Shown here piece by piece: positions 8,477 to 15,351 of a stretch of DNA of 15,413 nt; position 1 is the stretch's first letter, and every line of letters starts with the position of its first letter. The DNA is from Trachipleistophora hominis. Its lineage: Eukaryota > Microsporidia > Pleistophoridae. The stretch spans positions 1,658-17,070 of the forward strand of contig JH993919.1 in NCBI GenBank assembly GCA_000316135.1, read 5' to 3'. The translations under genes and the position numbers were made by a program. Under the pieces are notes generated by a model. That model was not told the origin of the DNA, ran no database searches, and saw only the letters and a list, made by a program, of their open reading frames with translations.

Positions 8477-9309
8477 AAAATAAAATATAAATTTGTTCAT
8501 AGCAACCTACTAATTCGTTGTTTATTACATTCCTTCGATAATTAATCACACATTATAAATCCCCCATTCATATCTCCCTCCAGTATAATACTCATCAAAT
8601 TAATTAAACTCTACCAAAGAGCATGTATAAGATAATCATTACAACATTAAACACATCACCTAAATCTCATTTTTTTCATTAACACGTCATAATATCACAA
8701 TAACCATCCATGATACAATAAAAATTCATCAAGAAACACGAATAAACCACGGTATGAAACACAAATGTACAACTCATTTATATAACATGAAACAATACAT
8801 GTATGTGTATCCACCAATACGTACATATGCACGTATTAACCATCGAAGCTCTCAACAACAGCCAAACAAATTCTCGTAATATCTGTATTATCACTAATGA
8901 TATGTGAACCAATAGTAATATAATTTTATACTTGTCTCTACTGCTGAAATGTGATATTTTACGGAATTGTAGTACAATTTTAATATTGATATGTATTCAT
9001 AAAGTCTATGCCACGAAGATATATTTAAATGCCTGGTTAATTGCTACGCAGCATTCGTTCTCCATACTATCCTAGATATATTCTGTAATACCCGTTTAAT
9101 TGTGATACAGCATACACCAAGAACAAACATTATATCCATCAATTCATAAATTTTCCATAATCTACAATTCAACACACCAATCATCTCCCGAACCAATATT
9201 ACATATCAAAAATCAACATTAACTATCTATCCAAACACAACATCCAACCACATTGATCCAATATCAACCAAATTCACACAATAACACCTTTGACCCAACT
9301 CAACATTAA

Positions 9310-9600
9310 ACAAACACTACCGAACCACAATATTCCACAATAGTAAAGGATTACAAAACAAATCAACATTTAATTAACAATATCCATTCACAGCCCAGCA
9401 TCATTTTTATAGAATTGATCGGATATCAAACAATATTTGTAGAGATGACCAATGATTTAGGTGATAATAAATTATCAATTAAACACAAAATGAAGATTGA
9501 CGAGCATTTATCGGATGTTATGCATTTGTATGGTAGTGTTTATAGAAGAGTACTAACATTAATTATGTAGCTTAGTATTGATGTATATTTTGTATAACTC
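9310..9600 (+). pseudogene. possible decayed Sm/Lsm-like gene or chance frame
   Basis: An open frame runs from 9310 to a TAG at 9568-9570, with its first ATG at 9445 (41 residues). The conceptual product fits SmD-type spacing: an E-x-x-G segment, a KL 17 residues after that Gly, then GSV followed after seven residues by an Ile where Sm2 normally continues Arg-Gly. Here the Arg position is Met and the Gly position is the TAG, after which the frame continues as LSIDVYFV to a TAA. The Sm1 Asp and Asn are not evident. The lack of an early ATG and the loss of the Sm2 core suggest a relic, but a forced alignment is equally possible. A true Lsm gene lies about 2 kb to the right. Confidence 0.18.
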
Positions 9601-10037
9601 GTTCTTTAATGTTATATGACCAATACTTTATTATAACGATACCATAGTCTTACAACATTTATCTATAAATATGTATTATAGTACGTTTTTAATCTACATC
9701 TATTGTACATGACAATTGCAATTATGTTTAATTTGTACATTTACAGTTAAAACGAGGAAATAAATTGGTAACAGCCAATCCGATCGCCTGATCATATAAA
9801 GAAATAGCTTTCAATCATAATAACATTCATACACTTAGAATGTGATCATGTCATTATTAATAATTTAAATAATCTCCTGTAACACGTATCAAAACGTAAT
9901 ATATTCGTTCTAAAAGCGCTTTCAACAAATAAACAGAAAAATTATTTCATCAAACCATCCTCTATAACAAGTTAACTATATGAATAGCTTAACCATCCAT
10001 TTTCAACAGATTAATGTTTTTATTTCGATTTAATTAT

Positions 10038-10156
10038 CGTTATAAATATATTTAACCTCTATTCTTCACATACTCTACGTTATAGATATAATCAACTGTT
10101 CATTTTCACATACTCTACGTTATAAATATATTTAGCCTCCATTTTCACATATTCTA
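10038..10156. repeat. three tandem copies of a 39-40-bp repeat
   Basis: Units start at 10038, 10078 and 10118, each beginning CGTTATA(A/G)ATATA and ending near TTCACATA(C/T)TCTA. A fourth start (CGTT) at 10157 soon diverges. It is intergenic, with no visible coding role. Confidence 0.8.
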
Positions 10157-11026
10157 CGTTTTCTACAAGTTTATCCAACAATCCATTTTCAATAAATATA
10201 ACACACTACATCAACCATTTCCATACACAAATCACAATCCACACAACATTAAAAACCAAAAATGAATATTTCCTAAACAAAACAACATTTCCATTTCACC
10301 ACCACCAAAGCTTACCATTCCAATCAAAAATAACCCTGTACAAGCCATCAAGGTTAAAAAAAGTTTAGGTCCAACCTAAACACTGTTCCCATTATAATAT
10401 TCCACGTATAACACATAATCGAATCATCTATCCTCAACCACAAAATTTTCAAAATGTAATATCTCGTCAAAGCAACTAAAAAATAAACAAATACGTTCTA
10501 ACAACGCAACAAAAATAAAGATTTCAGCATAATTTCTACTAACCAAACTACATTATCCATTATACCCTACATCAACAACCGTTATAAATAATAATCAACA
10601 CACAAATATAAGCAAATTAACATTTAATAAGTAATAACAGCATTATCTAACAAATATTACATTACCAACACCAAACCATCTCAATACATCCAATAAACAT
10701 AATCCTCCTCAATTCTGTATTACCTACCATTCTATTCATCCTCTATATCCAATAAAACGTATGTAATACGTCTGAACAGTCAGCAATTAAACCATAAATT
10801 AACAGATATTAATAAATTTTTTAATATATAACGTATAAATAGTTAGTGGTGTATTAAACCCTCTATTATCATTTACTACAATATTTATTTAATCCTTATA
10901 CTATTACTTGTAATATCCATCGTATTTTCCATACCACTATAAACATAATCTAATACGTTTGTATACATTCATTGTATTAATTATAAATTAACAGAAGCAA
11001 TACAACTACTGTCAATCACCGTTAAA

Positions 11027-11162
11027 TGCTCAAAGATGTTAACAATAGTAAAAGGTATTAAGAAATAGTAAAAGATGTTAATAAATAGTAAAAGATGTTA
11101 ATAAATACTCAAAGTGTTAATAAATACTCAAAGTATTAATATATAGTAAAAGATGTTAATAA
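11027..11162. repeat. tandem 18-20-bp repeat, about seven copies
   Basis: Degenerate units of the type AAATAGTAAAAGATGTTAAT repeat through this stretch, some shortened to AAATACTCAAAGTGTTAAT. It lies 155 bases beyond the 3' end of the Lsm2-like gene. Confidence 0.75.
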
Positions 11163-11316
11163 TTGTTATCCATTACTAACCATACACTAACCAGCTTACC
11201 AACTACCCATCATACATCAATTACTCCACCAACTACCAACCATACATCAATCACACCACCAACCACAATACTAGCTACTAATTACCCTACCAACAATACC
11301 AAAACCAAGCAATAAA

Positions 11317-11526
11317 TCACAATGCAATACATTCCACATTACTTCCCTTCACCAAACAACTCCTAAAAACGAAAGGCTCCCCAATACCCTCCTCATACAA
11401 AAGCACATGCTGCAATGCCAAGTTAAGATAACCATCTATCGATATTAAGTCTCCTTCTATCGATGAGTTATCGTTCAATTTTATTTTTATTCTTTTACGG
11501 ATGAATGATTTGTATATGTCGTACAT
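11317..11526 (-). CDS. LSM2: Lsm2-like Sm-fold protein (69 aa)
   Basis: This Sm-fold protein most resembles Lsm2, a subunit of the cytoplasmic Lsm1-7 ring (mRNA decay) and the nuclear Lsm2-8 ring (U6 snRNA 3' end). It opens with a YKSF segment comparable to the F-x-SFF start of Lsm2, then strand-forming KIKLND. Sm1 is at about residues 22-38 (G25, D31, then YLN with N35, L38). Sm2 is RSCLVKGSNV at about 55-64, where V-K-G replaces the usual I-R-G. The protein stops at IAL-69, right after the Sm2 strands. Typical Lsm2 proteins run to about 95 residues, so the C-terminal helix is missing, an extreme reduction. The start is supported by CCCC 6-9 bases upstream. The 3' part of the gene lies in the A/C-rich plus-strand tract, so its coding strand is C-poor there. 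Another Lsm paralogue cannot be excluded. Confidence 0.8.
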   Translation of the reverse strand: MYDIYKSFIRKRIKIKLNDNSSIEGDLISIDGYLNLALQHVLLYEEGIGEPFVFRSCLVKGSNVECIAL

Positions 11527-11531
11527 TCTGA

Positions 11532-11586
11532 GGGGTAGTAGAAGGAATTATGGTTATGTATTTTAATATAGTTAATGTTTATATAG
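11532..11586 (-). promoter_or_regulatory. C-rich start motif and TATA-like box of the Lsm2-like gene
   Basis: On the minus strand CCCC (11535-11532) lies 6-9 bases before the ATG at 11526. CTATATAAACA (11586-11576) lies about 50 bases upstream, with ACTATATTAAAAT nearer. Which of the two AT boxes is used cannot be told. Confidence 0.45.
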
Positions 11587-11680
11587 CAGTAATGAGTTAG
11601 TGGTTATATAGCAGTAATGGTTATTTATGTTCTTGAGTAGTAATGGTTATTTATGTTCTTAAGCAGTAATGATTGTTAGT
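11585..11680. repeat. tandem 25-26-bp repeat, four copies
   Basis: Units starting at 11585, 11610, 11636 and 11662 share AG(C/T)AGTAATG; the second and third are alike over GTTATTTATGTTCTT. The block lies upstream of the Lsm2-like gene, on the G/T-rich side of the composition switch. Confidence 0.75.
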
Positions 11681-11810
11681 ATTAGTAATACAACTTATCA
11701 TCATCATCAACATTCATTATAATAAAAAGACAACTTGCAAGCTGATTGGTCAGTTCTACAGGAATAAAGAAATATTATTTCGTCTTTTCGTTACTATTGA
11801 TAAGTTATAT

Positions 11811-11880
11811 GTTGTTATAAAGTATGTTGTTATAAAGTATGTTGTTATAAAGTATATTATTATAAAGTATATTATTATAA
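11811..11880. repeat. tandem 15-bp repeat, five copies
   Basis: There are three exact copies of GTTGTTATAAAGTAT (11811, 11826, 11841), then ATTATTATAAAGTAT and a shortened copy ending at 11880. Confidence 0.85.
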
Positions 11881-12327
11881 ATTTCTTATGTTCTTAAACA
11901 TACTCATCATTCATTTACGATTGATGTTCAGATTAATCATTAACACTGATAAATAATTAATCCTCTAACCCTTAAAGAAAAGCGCAGGTATTGAGAACAT
12001 TATAAATAAATTAAGAACAAAGAAGGATAAGGACCATTGAGTGCATGCTAATTCATCCTTCCGTTTTAAAACGTAATAGCGTAACTTATTAATTAAAGAT
12101 TAACCCCCTAAGATAGACAGTCCTATAATTTCTAATGTTTAATCCTTGGTGTAGAAATACAAAGATAAGAATGAAGCACTACGTTTATAAACGTAATAGT
12201 ACTAACGATAACTCTAATGATGTAAACGTTCTATGAAGAGTACGTTACAGCAGGTTATAATGGTATTTACTTAACGTTAATATGACAAGAGTAGCTTAAC
12301 AATATATACAATGTATAATGTTAATAA
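11881..12327. other. intergenic stretch with two related perfect palindromes
   Basis: No gene is recognised. CGTTTTAAAACG (12062-12073) and TACGTTTATAAACGTA (12180-12195) are perfect palindromes, each followed by the same kind of tail (AATAG, then a few variable bases and AAC). They are two copies of one element about 120 bases apart. TTAACGTTAA at 12271-12280 is a third small palindrome. A possible hairpin GAAGGAT...ATCCTTC spans about 12021-12063. This could be a regulatory or structural region or an unrecognised RNA gene; no snRNA core motif was found. Confidence 0.5.
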
Positions 12328-12540
12328 GGTTAGAGGGTTAGTAGTTAGTAGGGTTAGAGAGTTAGTAAGGTTAGTAGTTAATAGGGTTAGTATTAGGTTA
12401 GGAATACTACTCCCTTACTACCATCCCTACTCCTCCTATTACTGCCCTCACCATCCCATCCCTACTACTACCCTATACCATCCCTACCCTCTTACTATCA
12501 TCCCTACATTATACCATCCCTACTACTATTACTACCCCCT
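12328..12540. repeat. telomere-like degenerate repeats, G-rich arm followed by C-rich arm
   Basis: The plus strand holds about six GGTTAG or GGGTTAG words between 12328 and 12402, in a background of TTAGTAG. From 12410 to 12540 it switches to CCCTAC, CCATCCC and TACTACTA. The order TTAGGG-like then CCCTA-like on one strand is that of two chromosome ends joined head to head, but the units are degenerate and the arms are not exact complements. The C-rich arm runs to the stop codon of the helicase gene, and similar words recur inside that gene. Confidence 0.6.
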
Positions 12541-15185
12541 CATTGTTCAACCAACGAATAAAACTGCTCAGGTCCTAAAACAACACCCCCCTCAAAGAAC
12601 TCAAACACCCTCCGATAGAACACCCACTCAAAGCACCGCTTATCCCCAACCATCACCATTCCCATCCTACATCTCGTCATAGCAACGTTCATTCTCCTCA
12701 CATCATCCATAAATCCAATCTCCTTTTCCCAATTGCTGCGCACCATCGAAATAACCACAACATCACGTTCCTGTCCCTGAAAGGAATCTACCGTGCTGAT
12801 CTGTACGTGAGCACGGAACGTGCTCATATCAATGCTACGCATTATATGCTGCGCTTGCGCAGCATACGGTGTTATAACACCGATAGATCGTACGTTGTAC
12901 GTACGATCTATGAATGATAGTATTGCTATTACCAGCTTGCCCTCCTCTACGTTTATTATGCTTACGTCTTTGTGTTCAAGAAAGTTTCTGTGGGCGGTGT
13001 TGATGAGCATGAGATTGCTGTGATCAAAGAATTGGAGGGACAGGGGCTGCACGCTGCGTAACATGTTTCTGTAGAAGAAGCGGTTAGAGAATGCGATAAG
13101 ATTGGCAGGCATCCTGTACTGTACGTTCAGTAGAACGGTGGGCAGTCTTATCCTGTTGAACATGCAGTTGTTAATTTCCTTTCTTACCTGTGCCATTGTT
13201 TTGTATCTCCTATTACGTGTTTTACGTTCTTCTTTGTGTTTCTTCTTTTTTTGTTTATTCTTATCACTGCTAGCAGTGATAGTGGTTTTACCATTAGTAG
13301 TGGTAGTTTTACCTTTGTTATCTTTGTTATTGTTACCTTTGTTACTGTTATTGTCACTCCCTTCATTAACCCTCTCCTCATCACCATTCCCTTCATTAAC
13401 CCTCTCCTCATCAAAACTACTATCTTTCTCATCACCACTCTCGTCACTCCTCTCATCACCACTCCCTTCACCACTCTCATCACCACTCCTCTCATCACAA
13501 CCATTCTTCCCGTTATGCCCCTCATCCACAGGTCCTAACTGATAAGGATCACCAGCCAAAATAACATTCCTTCCCTTAAAAAACACCATCACCAATTCAT
13601 CCTCATCCGCCTGACAGCATTCATCAACAATCACCATGTCATACACATCCCTTATTTTGTAGAGGGAGTATAACGTAGAGAATACGAGATCGTAGTTTCT
13701 AAGCAATGCATAATCCGTTCTTTGTATGTTTCCTTTGTTGTTGTTTATGCTTGTTTTGTTGGCGATGCCCTTTTTTGTTGTTTTATGGAACGTGTGCTTA
13801 TTTCTATTCTTATTCTTATCTTTATTACTATCTTTATATTTATTCTTATCCTTATCTTTATTACTATACCTACTGCCCTTATCACTACCCTTACTGCCTC
13901 TGTCACCATCCTTACTATACCTGCCCCTATCACCACTTCTACTGCCCCTATCACTACCCCTACTGCCCCTATCACTACCCCTACTGCTCCTATCACCATC
14001 CTTACTATACCTGCCCTTCTCCTTCCTAGCAATATCCTCATAATTCCTAAATTTACTCTTCCCACCAATCCTCACACACTCATCCTCACTAAACCACCTC
14101 CTCAAATTATCTAATGCTAAATTACTTGGTGCACACACAAGTACTCTCTTACCATCATTTAAAAGTTTCTTAATGATGTGTATTAGTGTGTACGTCTTGC
14201 CAGTGCCGGGTGGTCCTAAGATTTTTAGAGATGACGTGCACATTGAGAGGGCCTTGTTTTGTGATGCGTTTAGCTTTGGGATGTTATGCTGTGATGCATC
14301 GTTTATTTCCTTTTCATGCGTTTTATTTTTATTTTTATTTATGTTATTATTAATATTAATGCTATTGTTAATGCCATTGTTAATGCTATTGTTAATGCTA
14401 TTGTTAATGCCATTGTTACTGCTATTGTTATCGTTGTTATTATACCCATCCATATTCTCTTCCTCACCTTCATCACCACTCCTACCCACCACATTACCCT
14501 CATCATCCTTCCTAACCTCACCACTCCTATCCACCACATTACCCTCATCCTCACAGTTAATCCATTCATCCCCATAAACATCAACCCCATCCCCACACAC
14601 ATCCACACACCCCATCAACCCCTTTCCAACCACCCACTCAATCTCACCAACCACCCTTCTCCTCATTCTATACCTCTCATCATCCACCCGCACAACACCC
14701 TCAACCACACAATCACCATCACATTCTATCACATTGCCCTTCACCTTAACTATTTTTAGTACGTTGCTGTGGTTGCCTGTTATGCGTATTCTGTCTGAGC
14801 GGTTGTAGTGGTTGGATTTGAGCAGCAGTTTGAGGGGAGATTGGGAGAGTGGATGGGCTGTTGTTGAGGATGATTTGAGATGGGGGAGAGATGCTTTTAG
14901 GGATGGTAAACGATTCTTAAGGTACGTTGCAATATTTATGTAATTGTTTGGTGTAGTAGTAGTAATGGTAGGGTTAGTAGTGGTAGGGTTAGTAGTGGTA
15001 TCAGTGGTAGTATTGGTATCAGTGGTAGTAGTATCGTTATTACTATCCTTACCTTTACTATCCTTACTATTATTACCATCATTAAGTGTTAAGTTAGTAA
15101 CACCGGCTGTGATTGTATTAACAGGTGCATTTTTATCCTTGCATTCTTTTGTTTTATTTCTCCTTGGCTTATTACCATTGCGCAT
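12540..15185 (-). CDS. Upf1-like SF1B helicase, Hcs1/IGHMBP2-type (881 aa)
   Basis: This is a 5'-3' nucleic-acid helicase of the Upf1-like family. The motifs are: Q motif LNASQ (305-309); Walker A GPPGTGKT (324-331); Ia VLVCAPSNLALDN (348-360); motif II VDECCQADE (520-528); III LAGDPYQLGPV (543-553); IV NVQYRM (687-692); the IGVITPYAAQ segment (768-777); V STVDSFQGQERDVVVIS (797-813); VI RRMNVAMTRCR (830-840). MVRSN...EIGF before motif VI is most like Hcs1/IGHMBP2, while QLGPV recalls Upf1/Mov10, so the subfamily is not certain. Residues about 118-165 may form the 1B beta-barrel. The N-terminus (40-80) is Thr/Asn-rich, 247-288 is an Asn/Ile/Ser repeat, and large hydrophilic inserts lie at 383-489, where domain 1C normally sits, and at 554-660 after motif III. 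No UPF1 Cys/His domain, R3H domain or zinc finger is seen. CCC precedes the ATG; no AATAAA follows the stop. Confidence 0.9.
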   Translation of the reverse strand: MRNGNKPRRNKTKECKDKNAPVNTITAGVTNLTLNDGNNSKDSKGKDSNNDTTTTDTNTTTDTTTNPTTTNPTITTTTPNNYINIATYLKNRLPSLKASLPHLKSSSTTAHPLSQSPLKLLLKSNHYNRSDRIRITGNHSNVLKIVKVKGNVIECDGDCVVEGVVRVDDERYRMRRRVVGEIEWVVGKGLMGCVDVCGDGVDVYGDEWINCEDEGNVVDRSGEVRKDDEGNVVGRSGDEGEEENMDGYNNNDNNSSNNGINNSINNSINNGINNSININNNINKNKNKTHEKEINDASQHNIPKLNASQNKALSMCTSSLKILGPPGTGKTYTLIHIIKKLLNDGKRVLVCAPSNLALDNLRRWFSEDECVRIGGKSKFRNYEDIARKEKGRYSKDGDRSSRGSDRGSRGSDRGSRSGDRGRYSKDGDRGSKGSDKGSRYSNKDKDKNKYKDSNKDKNKNRNKHTFHKTTKKGIANKTSINNNKGNIQRTDYALLRNYDLVFSTLYSLYKIRDVYDMVIVDECCQADEDELVMVFFKGRNVILAGDPYQLGPVDEGHNGKNGCDERSGDESGEGSGDERSDESGDEKDSSFDEERVNEGNGDEERVNEGSDNNSNKGNNNKDNKGKTTTTNGKTTITASSDKNKQKKKKHKEERKTRNRRYKTMAQVRKEINNCMFNRIRLPTVLLNVQYRMPANLIAFSNRFFYRNMLRSVQPLSLQFFDHSNLMLINTAHRNFLEHKDVSIINVEEGKLVIAILSFIDRTYNVRSIGVITPYAAQAQHIMRSIDMSTFRAHVQISTVDSFQGQERDVVVISMVRSNWEKEIGFMDDVRRMNVAMTRCRMGMVMVGDKRCFEWVFYRRVFEFFEGGVVLGPEQFYSLVEQ
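12808..12911. repeat. array of five perfect inverted repeats inside the helicase gene
   Basis: The arms are 12808-12815/12819-12826 (8 bp, loop 3); 12831-12835/12839-12843 (5 bp, loop 3); 12845-12854/12857-12866 (10 bp, loop 2); 12867-12882 (16-bp palindrome, no loop); and 12883-12895/12899-12911 (13 bp, loop 3). The last three abut exactly, so every base of 12845-12911 except the two small loops is in a perfect stem. The array encodes helicase residues about 759-793, including the conserved ITPY..Q. It would fold in the mRNA and could extrude as cruciforms in DNA. Confidence 0.85.
13206..13526 (-). repeat. acidic then basic low-complexity insert after helicase motif III
   Basis: Residues 554-660 are built of Gly/Asp/Glu/Ser/Arg words, including DEERVNEG twice in tandem (592-599, 602-609), then an Asn/Lys/Gly/Thr stretch and a basic KNKQKKKKHKEERK-type end. 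In relatives the segment between motif III and the QYRM motif is far shorter. The motifs on both sides are intact, so this is probably a surface loop rather than an intron or frameshift. Confidence 0.8.
13262..13281. repeat. perfect 20-bp palindrome
   Basis: TATCACTGCTAGCAGTGATA is fully self-complementary without a loop. It lies in the low-complexity insert of the helicase gene (around residues 635-642). Confidence 0.85.
13863..14018 (-). repeat. Gly/Ser/Asp/Arg repeat insert between helicase motifs Ia and II
   Basis: This encodes residues 390-441, with repeated words GSDRGSR and GRYSKDGDR. On the plus strand the DNA is CCCTATCACTACC- and CTGCCC-type repeats, of the same flavour as the non-coding C-rich block at 12410-12540. 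The insert continues as a Lys/Asn/Asp-rich stretch to about residue 489 and sits where Upf1-like proteins carry domain 1C (the 'prong'). Confidence 0.8.
14361..14432 (-). repeat. 12-bp tandem repeat encoding INNS/INNG
   Basis: Six units of the type GC(T/C)ATTGTTAAT on the plus strand start at 14361, 14373, 14385, 14397, 14409 and 14421. They encode four-residue Asn-rich repeats at about helicase residues 252-275, just before the Q motif region. Confidence 0.85.
14955..15030 (-). repeat. GGTAGGGTTAGTAGT-type repeat encoding the Thr/Asn/Pro-rich N-terminus
   Basis: GGTAGGGTTAGTAGT occurs twice in tandem on the plus strand, followed by GGTATCAGTGGTAGTA(T/G) words. The coding strand gives (T)nNP repeats at about residues 52-78. 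The words closely resemble the telomere-like G-rich arm at 12328-12402. Confidence 0.75.
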
Positions 15186-15274
15186 TACCAGGGTTGCATA
15201 AACAATGCATAAATAATGGGAGAGAAATAAATAAAAATTTAGAAATGGACTAGAACTAAGACTAAGGAAGTAAT
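15186..15274 (-). promoter_or_regulatory. upstream region of the helicase gene
   Basis: On the minus strand CCC (15193-15191) lies 6-8 bases before the ATG at 15185. TGCAT-AAACA-ATGCA forms a short inverted repeat at about 15195-15209. AT-rich words (TTTATTTATTTC, ATTATTTATGC) precede it, without a clean TATA box. Confidence 0.4.
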
Positions 15275-15342
15275 GATTGTAATGATGGTATTATGGTTAT
15301 ATTATTATGATTATAATGATGGTATTATGGTTATATTATTAT
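15275..15342. repeat. two tandem copies of a 34-bp repeat
   Basis: Units 15275-15308 and 15309-15342 (GATT(G/A)TAATGATGG... to ...ATTATTAT) differ at one base. A third copy begins at 15343 but breaks after GATTATAA. Confidence 0.9.
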
Positions 15343-15351
15343 GATTATAAT

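Larger units (their letters stand above)
8477..11316. other. 2.8-kb gene desert with G-depleted plus strand
   Basis: No confident gene is present. Several tracts (about 8540-8760, 9110-9420, 10170-10760, 11170-11316) are rich in A and C and almost free of G on the plus strand. Positions 10201-10260 contain no G, and 9241-9300 have about 21 C and 2 G. Between them are balanced patches (about 8880-9110, 9430-9850). A 22-bp palindrome with a single mismatched pair sits at 8816-8837, and ACGTAT-GTA-ATACGT at 10757-10771. The desert also holds the tandem repeats and the weak Sm-like relic listed separately. No tRNA or rRNA element was recognised. Confidence 0.5.

Noticed and set aside
11673..11897. 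74-codon plus-strand open frame
   Set aside because: It has a TTG start, and its C-terminal half is simply the translation of the 15-bp tandem repeat.
12410..12540. extra C-terminal exon of the helicase gene
   Set aside because: The protein already runs past motif VI to a plausible end. The region is simple repeat with no splice-like signals, and minus-strand frames there only translate the repeat.
12311..12682. 123-codon plus-strand frame with a real ATG
   Set aside because: It translates the telomere-like repeats (Val/Arg then Pro/Tyr/His) and then runs antisense into the helicase 3' end; the low-complexity product is an artefact of the repeats.
13102..14759. several plus-strand and alternative-frame open stretches over the helicase gene
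   Set aside because: They are antisense or shifted shadows of the low-complexity inserts, with homopolymeric Leu/Ser/Ile or Pro/Thr products. The minus-strand frame carries all helicase motifs.
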